Origin: Hymenobacter qilianensis
Lineage (GTDB): Bacteria; Bacteroidota; Bacteroidia; Cytophagales; Hymenobacteraceae
Length of the DNA: 64,000 bases
Direction of reading: 5' to 3'
Assembly: GCF_014489555.1 (NCBI RefSeq)
Contig: NZ_CP060784.1
Location: 3,100,001-3,164,000 of the forward strand
Below, piece by piece: positions 36,915-47,216 of the stretch. The notes beneath the pieces are model-generated. The model was not told the DNA's origin and did no database searches. It saw only the letters and a list, made by a program, of their open reading frames with translations. Made by a program: the position numbers and the translations under genes. How positions within the stretch are numbered: the stretch's first letter is position 1; every line of letters begins with the position of its first letter.

Positions 36915-38270
36915 ATGCATACGCTCGATCAACTGCGCGCCGGCAAGCTGGCCGGCACCACTCACCTTGACTTATCCGAAGGTCTCACGGAGTTTCCCGC
37001 TGAGATTTTTGAGCTGGCTGACACGCTCGAAATCCTCAATCTTTCCGGTAATAAGCTCTCAGATTTGCCCCCCGACCTGGGGCGGCTGCACAAGCTGCGC
37101 ATTCTGTTTTGCTCCAATAACGAGTTTACCAGCGTACCCGAAGTGTTAGGTCAATGCCCGCAACTGAGCATGGTCGGGTTCAAAGCCAACCAAATTCAAA
37201 CCCTGCCCGCGGCGGCGCTTACGCCAGCCCTGCGCTGGCTTATCCTCACCGACAATCAGCTGACAAATTTGCCCCCCGAGCTAGGCAACTGTAAGTATTT
37301 GCAGAAGCTTATGCTAGCTGGCAACCAGCTGACGGAGCTGCCCGCGAGCATGGCGGCCTGCACGCGGCTGGAGCTGGTGCGCATTGCTGCGAATCGGTTT
37401 AAGGCTCTGCCCGAGTGGCTGTTGTCCTTGCCGCGGCTGTCGTGGCTGGCGTATGCGGGCAACCCTTTCAGTGAGGCAGCCGAGCAGGCCGCCGTAGTCC
37501 AGCACCCCATAACCACCATCGATTGGGCAGCACTAACCTTGCAGCAGCAATTGGGCGAGGGTGCCTCGGGTGTTATCTACCAGGGGCAATGGCAGCGCGA
37601 GAATGCCTCCCCGCAGGCCGTGGCCGTGAAGCTGTTCAAAGGCGCTGTGACCAGCGACGGCCTGCCGCGCAGCGAAATGGCCGCCTGCATCAGCGCCGGC
37701 GCTCACCCAAATCTGATAGCGGTGGGGGGCAAAATTGGTGGCCATCCTGCGGGCGCTGAAGGCTTGGTGCTGGAGTTGATTGATCCAGCGTTTGGCAACC
37801 TCGCTGGCCCGCCAAGCTTCGTGACGTGCACCCGCGATATTTACGATCCCGAAACCATTTTCAGCGTGGAAGACGCGCTACATATTGCCGCTGGCATTGC
37901 CGGCGCCGCTGAGCACCTGCACGAGCGCGGCATCATGCACGGCGACTTATATGCCCACAATATTCTGACCGCGGAAGGCGGCGTCAGTATGCTCAGCGAC
38001 TTCGGGGCTGCCTGTTTTTTCGACCCCGAAAATGTGGCAACCGCTCATGCGCTGCAACGCCTGGAAGTGCGGGCTTTTGGCTGCTTGCTGGAAGAATTGC
38101 TAGACCGTTGCCCGGACTCGGACGCTATCGATGGACTGAAAAACCTACAGCAGCAGTGCGCGCAGCCCAACGCGGCGGCCCGGCCACTGTTCGCCGAAAT
38201 CCGGCAGGCGCTGGACCTCACCCCCGGCCCCTCTCCCCGAGGAGAGGGGAGCCAGACGATACTTAAATAG
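36915..38270 (+). CDS. Leucine-rich-repeat / protein kinase fusion
   Basis: 451 aa from the ATG at 36915. Residues about 10-190 are LRRs of the SDS22/Leu-x-Leu type (LEILNLSGNKLSDLPPDL, LRWLILTDNQLTNLPPEL, LQKLMLAGNQLTELP). A kinase domain follows: Gly loop LGEGASGVIY, AVKLF (Lys), HGDLYAHNIL (catalytic Asp, with HGD replacing HRD) and LSDFGAAC (metal Asp). No membrane segment, so cytoplasmic. The tail LTPGPSPRGEGSQTILK is encoded by the left arm of an inverted repeat, so the original stop has been replaced. Targets unknown; protein sensing by LRRs feeding a Ser/Thr kinase is inferred. Confidence 0.88.
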   Translation: MHTLDQLRAGKLAGTTHLDLSEGLTEFPAEIFELADTLEILNLSGNKLSDLPPDLGRLHKLRILFCSNNEFTSVPEVLGQCPQLSMVGFKANQIQTLPAAALTPALRWLILTDNQLTNLPPELGNCKYLQKLMLAGNQLTELPASMAACTRLELVRIAANRFKALPEWLLSLPRLSWLAYAGNPFSEAAEQAAVVQHPITTIDWAALTLQQQLGEGASGVIYQGQWQRENASPQAVAVKLFKGAVTSDGLPRSEMAACISAGAHPNLIAVGGKIGGHPAGAEGLVLELIDPAFGNLAGPPSFVTCTRDIYDPETIFSVEDALHIAAGIAGAAEHLHERGIMHGDLYAHNILTAEGGVSMLSDFGAACFFDPENVATAHALQRLEVRAFGCLLEELLDRCPDSDAIDGLKNLQQQCAQPNAAARPLFAEIRQALDLTPGPSPRGEGSQTILK

Positions 38271-38320
38271 GCCATTGTTAAGCAAGGCTCCCCTCTCCTC
38301 GGGAGAGGGGCCGGGGGTGA
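38218..38320. repeat. Long GC-rich inverted repeat (TPGPSPRGEG type)
   Basis: The arms 38218-38253 and 38287-38320 pair over about 34 bases (core CCGGCCCCTCTCC). The left arm runs into the kinase gene and supplies its last codons. Repeats that translate to TPGPSPRGEG are scattered through many bacterial genomes. Confidence 0.82.
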
Positions 38321-38336
38321 GGTCCCGCAGCCAAAC

Positions 38337-38371
38337 AAAAAAGCCCCCAGAGCAGCTCTGGGGGCTTTTTT
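38337..38371. terminator. Bidirectional terminator
   Basis: A 17-base arm AAAAAAGCCCCCAGAGC is perfectly complementary to 38355-38371, with A and T runs at both ends. It serves the convergent kinase and dcp genes. Confidence 0.9.
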
Positions 38372-38388
38372 CAAGATCGAAAATCAAG

Positions 38389-40632
38389 CTAGCTTTTCTT
38401 TTTAGCGGGGGCCTTCTTATCGGTTGGTTTGCTGGCTTTGGCCTCCGTAACGGGGAAGCCGCGCTCGCGCATCAGTGCTTCCGTTTTGGGGTCGCGGCCG
38501 CGGAACGAGCGGTAAGCCTCAGCCGGATCAACGGTGTTGCCTACGGAGAAAATCTGCTGGGTGAGACGCTTGCCCACGGCTTTGTCGTAAGGGCCGCCGG
38601 CTTCGGTGAAGGCGCCGTACGCGTCGGCGGCAATTACCACCGACCAGAGGTAGCTGTAGTAGCCAGCCGAGTAGCCATCAGACGAGAAAACGTGCGAGAA
38701 CTGAGGCGTGCGGTGGCGCATGACAATCTCGCTTGGCATACCTAGCTGAGCCAACGTTTCGCGCTCAAACTTGTCGGGATCAATCTTTTGGTCGCCGGCC
38801 AGGTGCAGCTTCATATCAATGAGGGCGCTGGCCAGAAACTCGGTAGTTTCGAAGCCCTGATTGAACGTGGCTGCCTTTTCGATGCGGTCAACCAATGCTT
38901 GCGGAATGGGCTTCCCGGTTTGGTAGTGCACAGCGAATTTCTGCAATACCTGGGGCGTAGAAAGCCAGTTTTCGAGCACCTGCGACGGAAACTCTACGTA
39001 GTCGCGCACCACGCTAGTACCGGATAAAGTAGGGTAGGTGACGTTGGAAGAAAGTCCGTGCAGCGCGTGGCCAAACTCGTGAAACAACGTGGTGGCGTCG
39101 GTCCAGGAAATGAGCGTGGGCGCGCCGTCTTTCCCCTTCACGAAGTTGGAGTTGTTTGAAACGATGGTTGTGACGGGCTTGCCGTCCATGCGCTCCTGCT
39201 TACGGTAGGCGTTCATCCAGGCACCGGAGCGTTTGCCGGGGCGGGCATACGGATCGAAGTACCAAAGGCCCACCTGTTTGCCGGACGTCTTATCTTTCAC
39301 CTCCCACACCTTCACATCGGGGTGGTACACGGGCACGTTGGTGACGGGGCTGAAAGTGAAGTTGAACAGCTCACCGGCTACCCAAAACATGCCTTCGCGC
39401 ATCTTATCGAGCTGCAAATACTGCTTCACCTCATTCTGGTCGAGGTCATAGCGTTCTTTGCGCACTTTCTCCGCGTAGTAGCGGTAGTCCCAGGGCTCAA
39501 TCTTGAAGGTAGCGCCTTCCTTTTTGGCCAACGCCTGCATGTCGGCCACTTCCTCTTTTACGCGTGCTACGGCCGGCTTCCATACTTCTTCCATCAGCGC
39601 CATGGCCTTTTCAGGCGTCTTGGCCATGGTGTTGTCGAGGCGCAGGTGAGCGTGCGTTTTGTAGCCCAGTAGCTTGGCGCGCTCAGCGCGTAATTGTAGA
39701 ATCTGGGTAATGAGGGCGTTGTTGTCGTGGGCGCCGCCATTGTCGCCGCGGCTGTAGAACATGCGCCACGCTTTCTCGCGCAACTTGCGCTGGTCGGAGT
39801 AAGTCAGGAACGGATCAATGGAAGAGCGCGTGTTGGTAATCACGCCCGCGGCCGTGAGCTTGCGGTCGGCGGCAGCCTTAGCGGCATCTTCGCGCAGAGA
39901 AGCTGACAAACCACCGAGGTCGGCGGGCGTTTTCAGCACCAGCACCGAGTCGGTTTCATCGGCCAGTACGTTCTGGCTAAACTTGGTGAAGTGCCCCGCC
40001 AGCTCCTGATTGATGGCCGACAAGCGCGTCTTCGCCTTGGCATCAAGCTTGGCACCGGCACGCACAAAGTTGTTGTAATACACAAACGCCAGACGCTGCT
40101 GCTCAGGCGTCAGCTTCTGTTTGTCGGGTGAGTTGTACACCGCCTCAATGCGGCGAAACAGGGCCTCGTTCTGGGTGATCTGGTCGGAGAAGGCGGCCAT
40201 CTTGGGGGCCATTTCGCGCTGCACCAACTGCACTTCGGGATTGCTCATTGTCCCGGTCCAGACGCCGTACACGGTCTGCACCTGGTCCAGGGTTTGGCCT
40301 GCCCGTTCCAGGGCGGCAATGGTGTTCTCAAAATTGGGAGCCTGCTTATTGCTGGCAATGGCCTCTATTTCCTTCAGGTTTTCGGCCATTGCAGCCTCCA
40401 GAGCCGGCTTAAACTGAGCCACTTCTACCTTATCGAAGGCTGGCACGCCGCCATAAGGACCGGCCCAGGGGGCTAGTAAGGCATTATTGTCGGGGCGGGT
40501 GGCGGTGGCGGTAAACGTGGGTGCCGCCGTTTGGGCGTGGCTGGAAGTTGGGTTCACAGAGGCAGCAAAACTGAAGGTGAAAAGAGTATTTGCCAGTAAA
40601 AGCCTACCAGGAGAAAAGAATAGTTTGGGCAT
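38389..40632 (-). CDS. dcp: M3-family peptidyl-dipeptidase Dcp
   Basis: 747 aa. Dcp-type zinc peptidases remove C-terminal dipeptides from oligopeptides. The active site HEFGHALHG (HExxH plus downstream Glu) lies around residue 530. FDPYARPGKRSGAW upstream and GYSAGYYSYLW near the C-terminus are typical of thimet-like M3 enzymes. A signal peptide (LLLANTLFTFSFAASV) suggests export to the periplasm, as in many Bacteroidota homologues. The last residues are Lys-rich (KKAPAKKKS). Confidence 0.92.
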   Translation of the reverse strand: MPKLFFSPGRLLLANTLFTFSFAASVNPTSSHAQTAAPTFTATATRPDNNALLAPWAGPYGGVPAFDKVEVAQFKPALEAAMAENLKEIEAIASNKQAPNFENTIAALERAGQTLDQVQTVYGVWTGTMSNPEVQLVQREMAPKMAAFSDQITQNEALFRRIEAVYNSPDKQKLTPEQQRLAFVYYNNFVRAGAKLDAKAKTRLSAINQELAGHFTKFSQNVLADETDSVLVLKTPADLGGLSASLREDAAKAAADRKLTAAGVITNTRSSIDPFLTYSDQRKLREKAWRMFYSRGDNGGAHDNNALITQILQLRAERAKLLGYKTHAHLRLDNTMAKTPEKAMALMEEVWKPAVARVKEEVADMQALAKKEGATFKIEPWDYRYYAEKVRKERYDLDQNEVKQYLQLDKMREGMFWVAGELFNFTFSPVTNVPVYHPDVKVWEVKDKTSGKQVGLWYFDPYARPGKRSGAWMNAYRKQERMDGKPVTTIVSNNSNFVKGKDGAPTLISWTDATTLFHEFGHALHGLSSNVTYPTLSGTSVVRDYVEFPSQVLENWLSTPQVLQKFAVHYQTGKPIPQALVDRIEKAATFNQGFETTEFLASALIDMKLHLAGDQKIDPDKFERETLAQLGMPSEIVMRHRTPQFSHVFSSDGYSAGYYSYLWSVVIAADAYGAFTEAGGPYDKAVGKRLTQQIFSVGNTVDPAEAYRSFRGRDPKTEALMRERGFPVTEAKASKPTDKKAPAKKKS

Positions 40633-41279
40633 GAGGTATACAGTAGTTGATAAATCAGTTTGAGCCTGAAAGGTAAGAAGGAACGGTTCGGTTCCTTTCA
40701 GCTGGCCGTAGTTTACTGCTGGCGTGAAAGCGGCCTTCCTATGTATGGTAGCCCGGCGTAGAGACGCAATAGTTGGAGTCTTGTCGTTGCTGCTGTTGTG
40801 TTATCTGAATCTTCGATACCAATCGTTCAACGGTGAGACGCAAGATGTTGCGTCTCTACAGGGCAACACAACCGATACTCATTGTGCCAGGAAAATATTT
40901 TTCTCTCCGTCTGTAACCTTGGCCAAATCGCGCAGTTACCAGCGCCGAATACGGTCGCTACTCGCATCGCCTATGTCAGTTGAAAAAATATTTTCATCCG
41001 GCTGTAACGTTTCGACTTCGTTCTGGTAATCGCCTCATTCAATACCCTGGCTCTCGTTTTTAGTAGCCTGCTAGCTTATCATTTATACAGCAAATTTCTG
41101 CTAGAAGCAGACTGATTTTTAGTAGCTGATTCCGGCCGCGCCAACCGGCCCTCACCTTTTTGTTTCAACCGCTTTTCGCGCCGCTTATTTCGGTCGCCGG
41201 TCATTATTGTGCCCAAATTTTTGGCTCCGAGAAATCTGCGCTTTCCCTTTCGCTTTCTACTCTAAAATTTCACCGCGCT
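40633..41279. other. Gene-free divergent region with one repeat
   Basis: About 650 bases between the divergent dcp and DUF5916 genes. It holds the repeat at 40758-40860. The remainder is moderately AT-rich and must contain two promoters, but I cannot place them reliably. No RNA gene is visible. Confidence 0.4.
40758..40860. repeat. MITE-like inverted repeat (GAGACGC family)
   Basis: GTAGAGACGCAA at 40758 is mirrored by TTGCGTCTCTAC ending at 40860. The arms are about 33 bases with several mismatches, and the right arm carries GAGACGCAAGATGTTGCG. Same family as 1885-2099. Confidence 0.65.
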
Positions 41280-43827
41280 ATGTCTTTCAATTTTACGCTG
41301 CGTTTTTGCCTTTTGCTTGTCACTTTCGTGGCTGGGGGCATTTTGCGGTAGCCCAGCAAACGCCGGCTCCCACCAGCTCCGCCACGGCCGCTCCCAAGCG
41401 CCAGCTGCAGGCCCTGCGCATCACGGAGCCCATTAAGCTCGATGGCGAACTCAATGAAGCCATGTGGCAACAGGCCACGGTAGCCACCGATTTTATTCAG
41501 CAGCGGCCCAACCCCGGCGTACCGGAAAAGCAGAAAACCGAAGTGCGCATACTCTATGATGACGCCAACCTCTACATCGGCGCCATCATGCACGACATTA
41601 GCCCCGACTCCATTCTGCGCGAAATGACTCAGCGCGACCAGTTTGGCAACACCGATCTGTTTTCCATTTTTCTGGATACTTATAATGACAAGCTCAACGG
41701 CTACAACTTCACCGTAACAACTTCGGGCGTGCAGCTGGATGCGCGCTACTCGCCGGCCAGCGGTGAAGACTGGAACTGGAATGCCGTGTGGGATGCCCAA
41801 ACCAGCCAGCGCGGCACCGACTGGATTGCCGAAATGCGCATTCCGTATTCGGCCATTCGCTTCAGCAAAGCGCCTGAGCAGCTCTGGGGGCTAAATTTTG
41901 CCCGCCAGCGCAAGCGCGACAACGCGCAGTTTTTCTGGAATGAAGTGAAGCCCGAAGTCGACGGTTTTGTAAACCAGTGGGGCGAGCTGCGCGGCATCCA
42001 AAACGTGGAGCCGCCGCTGCGTCTTTCCCTCACGCCCTACGTATCGGCCTACGTAAACCACAACCCGCTGAACGCCGACGGCACGCGCCGCACAACAACG
42101 AGCTTCAACGGCGGCGCCGACCTGAAATGGGGTATCAATGAAAGCTTCACGCTGGACGCTACGCTGGTGCCCGATTTTGGGCAGGTGCAGAGCGATAATC
42201 AGGTGCTCAACCTGTCGCCATTTGAGGTGCAGTTCAACGAAAACCGACAGTTCTTTACTGAGGGCACCGAGCTGTTCAACAAAGGCAACTTATTCTATTC
42301 ACGCCGCGTGGGTGCCACGCCCATCGGCTTCTATAATGTGGCTGCGGGCGAAAATGAGAAGATCGTGCGTAACCCCACCGAAACCCGTTTGCTGAACGCT
42401 ACGAAAGTATCGGGCCGCACCAGCAAAGGCTTGGGAGTTGGCTTGTTTAACGCGCTCAGCAACGACGTGTACGCCACCGTGCGCAACACCGAAACGGGGG
42501 AGGAGCGCGAGGTGCAAACTCAGCCCTTCAGCAACTACAATATTGCCGTGCTCGACCAGAGCCTGAAGAACAATTCCTACGTGAGCCTCATCAATACCAA
42601 CGTCACGCGCTGGGGCAAAACCTACGACGCCAACGTAACTGGGGGCTTTTTCGCTTCGCTGACAAGAAGAACGCGTATGCCTTTGATGGCAGCGTCGTGT
42701 ATTCGCGGCGGCGCGGCACCGCCTTCGGCTCCGATGACCAAGTAAGCGACCAAGACGGCTACAAATACCGTGTGGGCGTGGGCAAAATCAGCGGCAAATT
42801 TACCTGGGGCCTAAACCACGGCATTGAGTCGGATACCTACAACCCAAACGATTTGGGTATCCTGTTTGGCAACAACAAAATCACGCAGTCGCTGGACATG
42901 GGCTACTGGAAGTACAAGCCTTTTTGGAAGGTGAATAACTTCTACCTGTTTGGGCAGGCCCGCCACACGCTGTTGTATAAGCCCACGCGCTACCAAAGCA
43001 CGAGCTTTTACCTGGGCGCTAACACCACGTTTACCAAGAACTTTCTGCAAGTCGGCTTCGACTTCAACGTGGACCCGCGCAACCACGATTACTTTGAGCC
43101 GCGCGTGTTTCCGCTGGGCGAATACTATGTACGCGTGCCCGGCAGCACCAGTCTGATTGTATTCTTCAATTCGGATACGCGCAAGAAGTTTGCGCTGGGC
43201 ATGAACGCCGGCAACAGCACCTACGCCCTCGACGACCGCTTCGCCCGCGACCGGCGGGTAAGCTACCGGTTTGGCGCTTACCCACGCTACCGCGTAAATG
43301 ACCACCTCACCTTTCGCTACAGCCTCGATTGGAGCTTTGATGGCAACCAGATTGGCTACGTAAATGGCGGAATGTCGCGCGATGAGCCTATGGATGAGCC
43401 GTTTATGGGACAGGTTATTCTCGGCCGCCGCGATGTGGCCACGGTTTCCAACGTGCTCTCGGTGGCCTACACATTCACCAACCGCATGTCGTTTACGCTG
43501 CGCACGCGCCACTACACCAGCAACGTGCGCTACGCCGACTTCTCGGCTCTGGCGCCGGGCGGCGATGAGCAGCTTGTGGACTACCGCCGCAACCGCGACA
43601 ACACCTACAATGCCTTCAACGTGGACGCGGTGTACTCGTGGTGGTTTGCGCCCGGCTCCCAGATCAGCGTGGTGTGGAAGAACGCAGGCACCTCGTTTTT
43701 GCAGGCCAACGAAGCCACACCGCTCTACTTTGATAATCTCAGCAATACCATAAACACGCCCCACAATAACTCCGTCTCCGTCAAGGTGCTCTACTACCTC
43801 GACTACCTGGCCTTCCGGAAAAAATAA
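41280..43827 (+). pseudogene. DUF5916 outer-membrane protein with CBM9-like domain, two frame breaks
   Basis: The true start is probably the ATG at 41280, which gives the signal peptide MSFNFTLRFCLLLVTFVAGG. A five-G run (41334-41338) ends that frame; one more G continues HFAVAQQTPAP into the long frame. A second five-G run (42641-42645) breaks it again; one more gives VTGGLFRFADKKNAYAFDGS. Restored length is about 850 aa. N-terminal CBM9-like domain: LRITEPIKLDGELNEAMWQQ, VRILYDDANLYIGAIMHD. The rest is an aromatic-rich barrel (FALGMNAGNSTYAL, FNVDAVYSWWFAPGSQISVVWK). Probably an outer-membrane carbohydrate-related protein; exact role unknown. Confidence 0.86.
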
Positions 43828-43844
43828 GGAGCCGCTTTACGTCG

Positions 43845-43898
43845 AAAAGCCCCCCAGCGCCGCTGTCAACCGTAGATGGCAGTGCTGGGGGCTTTTTT
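43845..43898 (+). terminator. Intrinsic terminator
   Basis: AAAAGCCCCCCAGC pairs with GCTGGGGGCTTTTTT across a structured loop. The left arm has six C and the right arm five G, so one base is unpaired. This mirrors the homopolymer differences seen in the broken genes. Confidence 0.85.
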
Positions 43899-43997
43899 GT
43901 GTCGCGAATACGGGGAAAGCTGTGTACTCGCAAATGGTAATTGCCGTACAAGCTGCTGCCAGCTCTGCCAGTTTTCAAACCAGATTTTTGCTTCCTT

Positions 43998-44615
43998 ATG
44001 TCGTCCTTTTTAGAAGAATTTCTGCGTAACCCAGCCGTAGTGGGCTCCATGGTGCCCAGCTCCCGCGAGCTAACCGGGAAAGTAATGGCGCCCATCGACT
44101 TTGGCAGCGCCCGCTGCATTGTGGAGTACGGCCCCGGCACGGGCGTTTTTACAGATATACTTATTCAGCGCCGCAAAGCCGAAACGGCCATAGTGCTAAT
44201 CGAAGTAAACCGCCGTTTCAGCCAGATGCTGAAGGAGCGCTACTCAGGCCAACCCAACGTACACATCATCCACGGCTCAGCCGACAAAACCGGCGAATAC
44301 TTGCAGAAACTGGGTTTGGATACCGTCGATTATGTGGTGTGCGGCTTGCCATTTTCTTCCCTGCCGCGCCGCCTGGGCTGGCGCATTATGCAGCAAACCC
44401 AGCAGGTGCTACTGCCTGATGGTAAGCTCATTCTGTTTCAGTATTCTCTCCAGAACAAACGCCTGTTCGAGCGCTTTTTTCGCCTACTCGACGATACGTA
44501 TGTACTGCTGAATATCCCGCCCGCTCACGTTCTGGTTTACACCCCCGAAACGACCGTTGCCGCCACCAATGCCACTGAAGTGGTGCAGAATAGCTCGGCC
44601 AACGTGCCAGCCTAG
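43998..44615 (+). CDS. Class I SAM methyltransferase (phospholipid N-methyltransferase-like)
   Basis: 205 aa from the ATG at 43998. SAM-binding motif I is CIVEYGPGTGVFTDIL, followed by an acidic residue at the end of strand 2 (LIEVNRRF). VDYVVCGLPFSSLPRR replaces the NPPY-type motif IV, as in PmtA-like phospholipid and rRNA-dimethylase-like enzymes. The opening FLEEFLRNPAVVGSMVPSSREL is typical of bacterial phosphatidylethanolamine N-methyltransferase relatives. Lipid substrate inferred. Confidence 0.82.
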   Translation: MSSFLEEFLRNPAVVGSMVPSSRELTGKVMAPIDFGSARCIVEYGPGTGVFTDILIQRRKAETAIVLIEVNRRFSQMLKERYSGQPNVHIIHGSADKTGEYLQKLGLDTVDYVVCGLPFSSLPRRLGWRIMQQTQQVLLPDGKLILFQYSLQNKRLFERFFRLLDDTYVLLNIPPAHVLVYTPETTVAATNATEVVQNSSANVPA

Positions 44616-44671
44616 GCGTGCTTACTTTTGCGTACGCTTAATGCAGCCAATTCACCCTCTTTTTCGCTAGT

Positions 44672-45663
44672 ATGAGTTTATTAACCGTTTCAGGAATTAC
44701 ACTGCGAGAAAAAGAGAAGTACATTCTAAATGACGTCAGCTTCAGCCAGCAAAAACAACAGAAAATAGCCCTGGCCGGCGAAACCGGAGCGGGCAAAAGC
44801 ACCCTTCTCCAGACCATTGCCGGCCTAGTGCAGCCCGATGCTGGCGAAGTATGGTTTGATGGTCGGAAAGCCAAAGGTCCGGCCGAACAATTGATGCCCG
44901 GCAACCCGGGAATTTCGTACCTGTCGCAACAGTTTGAGCTGCCTAAATTTTTGCGGGTGGAGCAGGTGCTGAAATACGCCAATAAGCTGTCGGCAGAGGA
45001 GGCCCACACGCTGTTTGAAGTGTGTCGAATAGACCATCTGGGCGGGCGCCGCACCGACCAGCTATCCGGCGGCGAAAGGCAGCGGATTGCCCTGGCAAAA
45101 CTGCTGCTTTCCTCACCCCAATTGCTGCTGCTGGATGAGCCGTTTTCCAACCTGGATATGGTGCATAAAAATATCCTGAAATCTGTGATTCAGGATATCG
45201 GCGAGAAGCTGCAAATCACCTGTATTCTCATCTCCCACGATCCGCTGGATACGCTTTCGTGGGCTGATGAGATAGTGGTGATGCATGGGGGGCAAATCGT
45301 GCAAAAAGGCCCCCAAACCACATTTACAACCAGCCCGTCAATGAGTATGTAGCGGGACTTTTTGGTACCTATAATCTGATAACAAGCGTCGCTCAGGCAA
45401 AGGCTTTAGCAGCGGCGGCCGGAGTGAAAAGCAAGCGTAAAACGATGCTGATTCGGCCGGAGAATTTCAGCTTAGATCTCGTCAATACGGGCGGCCTTTC
45501 GGGTGAGGTGCAAAAGGTGCGTTTCTTCGGTTCGTATTCCGAAATTGACATTCAATTCGCTGGTAGTATCGTTAAGGTTCGCACCAGCGTAGGCCGCGCA
45601 ACCCCCGGCGATACAGTTGGCCTTTCGCTGACCGCTGACGCCGTCTGGTATTTAGAGAATTGA
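44672..45663 (+). pseudogene. ABC transporter ATPase with TOBE-like tail, one frame break
   Basis: The first frame (44672-45352) contains the complete ATPase: Walker A GETGAGKST, Q-loop LSQQFEL, signature LSGGERQRIALAK, Walker B LLLLDEPFSNLD and switch LISHDP. The frame ends after a run of five C (45310-45314) in AAAGGCCCCCAAA. One more C gives KGPPNHIYNQPVNEYVAGLF and joins the C-terminal part (45424-45663). That part has a TOBE-like fold (MLIRPENFSLDL, VKVRTSVGRATPGDTVGLSL) as in CysA/PotA-type importers. The restored protein is about 330 aa. No permease gene is adjacent. Substrate unknown. Confidence 0.85.
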
Positions 45664-45790
45664 AGGTCAAAACGCAGGCCTAAAGCAGCAGCGTAATCGG
45701 TAGAAACAAGATGGCCTATTTGTAGCGCTATGAGTTGGTGTTTTCCCGTTGACTATGGTTTGATATTCTGTCACTTTTCCGGCCCATCAA

Positions 45791-46168
45791 GTGAGAAAAA
45801 TACGCTTCGTATGCTGCATACTGGCACTGCTGACAATTGCGGCTTGCGCCACGGCCCAAACAACGCCTAAGGTGCTGAATACTTACCGTAATAAAGCAGT
45901 AGTGGTGAGCAAGCCAGCGCTTATAACTACACCGCTTGGCGCTGAGGCACCAAATGGGTTTCTGGGGCGTACCTCCGCGTTTCGCAACCGGGAAATGTCG
46001 GTGATGGTAACGCTGACCCGGCCACTTTCCAAGGCAGAGACGCTACGCTATACCGAAACCAAATCGTCGGTGCGGGTAATCTGCGCAAGCGTCACTGTAT
46101 ATGACGCCAACGGTACGCTGATGGCGATGGGTGAAAAGTGCACCCTGGTGCCCGGAGAAAAGAAGTAG
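45791..46168 (+). CDS. Small exported hypothetical protein
   Basis: 125 aa from a GTG at 45791. The signal peptide and possible lipobox are RFVCCILALLTIAACAT. The mature domain is about 100 residues with beta-strand periodicity (SVMVTLTRPLSKAETLRY, SVRVICASVTVYDANGTLM). I do not recognise the family. It is flanked by the ABC gene and a convergent hydrolase. A short envelope protein of unknown role. Confidence 0.65.
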   Translation: MRKIRFVCCILALLTIAACATAQTTPKVLNTYRNKAVVVSKPALITTPLGAEAPNGFLGRTSAFRNREMSVMVTLTRPLSKAETLRYTETKSSVRVICASVTVYDANGTLMAMGEKCTLVPGEKK

Positions 46169-46253
46169 AACAATTTTGTAAGTTACTGACTAAGAGAGTA
46201 ATAATGAGTGTAATAAGCTTAATTCAACTGTTTTTACGGGCATGAGCTGTTGG

Positions 46254-47216
46254 TTATGCGCTTTTACGGGGAAGCTTCTTTAGGTAGCTGAGAATGGCTT
46301 TGCGGAAAGCTTCGGGCTGCTCTACAAAGGGTACGTGGCCGGTTTGCAGCTGCGCTACTTGCTGGTTGGGAAAGCGGAACATCTTGTAATGGTCTGGCCC
46401 AACGGCATAGTCCTTGGCGCCGGTGATAATCAGCACGGGTACTTTAATTTGGGGAGTAAGGGCGGTGAAATCCTTGCGGTAGTCAGGGAGGCTGAAGCCG
46501 TAGCTGCCAAATTCGCCCGTGCCGGGGTTGCCCTTGTCGGCTTCGGTTACCTTTTGATGGCCGGCCTCGGTCTGATACTGAAGCTTGAACCAGATATTTT
46601 GCTCGCTCAGGTAGGGCATGAGCATACCGAAGCGCTCATCTAGGGGCTTGCTCTCGTCGAGGTAAGGAGCTTTATCGGGCAAAGTCACGAAGTTCAAACC
46701 ATTTGTGAGCGTGCTTTTCATTGCTTCGTGAAGGCTGAGCGTACTATTCACGAGCACCAGGCCGCGCACGTGCTGAGGGTAGCGCGCGGCGTATTCCGTA
46801 GCGATGGTGCCGCCAAAAGAGTGCGCCATTACCACCCAGGTGTCGAGGCCCAGCTGCTGGCGAAGCTCTTCCATATCCTGCACCATGCGGTCGAGAGAGT
46901 AGTTCTTATTCGGGTCGTTGGCGGAGCGGCCACTGCCGCGCTGGTCGTACCAGATCACCTGCAGCTTATCCTCCAGACTAGGACCCGCCAGGGTTTCCGG
47001 CATGCCGCTCCAGGCACCCGGTCCGCCGTGCACAAACACGCAGGGAATGCCCTGCCCCGAGATTTTAGTGTAAAGCTTTAAGCCGTCGCTGGTGGTAATA
47101 GTGGGGGTGCCATTGGCGAGCGGAGTAGAACGGCCGCCGGCGAGTAAGAAAGTGGGCAGCAATAGTGCCCAAAGTAAAAGTGCATAGGTGTAGCCGGGGC
47201 GGAAGGAGTAGGCCAT
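46254..47216 (-). CDS. Exported alpha/beta hydrolase (proline iminopeptidase-like)
   Basis: 320 aa from the ATG at 47216, which gives a signal peptide (YALLLWALLLPTFLLAGG). The frame is open to 47321 but without a signal. The alpha/beta-hydrolase core is clear: VFVHGGPGAWSGMP (oxyanion HGGPG of the S33 family), WYDQRGSGRS, AHSFGGTIA (nucleophile elbow Ser), ITGAKDYAVGP (Asp) and TGHVPFVEQP (His). The likely reaction is hydrolysis of an amide or ester; the peptidase assignment rests on HGGPG and DQRGSGRS. Confidence 0.86.
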   Translation of the reverse strand: MAYSFRPGYTYALLLWALLLPTFLLAGGRSTPLANGTPTITTSDGLKLYTKISGQGIPCVFVHGGPGAWSGMPETLAGPSLEDKLQVIWYDQRGSGRSANDPNKNYSLDRMVQDMEELRQQLGLDTWVVMAHSFGGTIATEYAARYPQHVRGLVLVNSTLSLHEAMKSTLTNGLNFVTLPDKAPYLDESKPLDERFGMLMPYLSEQNIWFKLQYQTEAGHQKVTEADKGNPGTGEFGSYGFSLPDYRKDFTALTPQIKVPVLIITGAKDYAVGPDHYKMFRFPNQQVAQLQTGHVPFVEQPEAFRKAILSYLKKLPRKSA

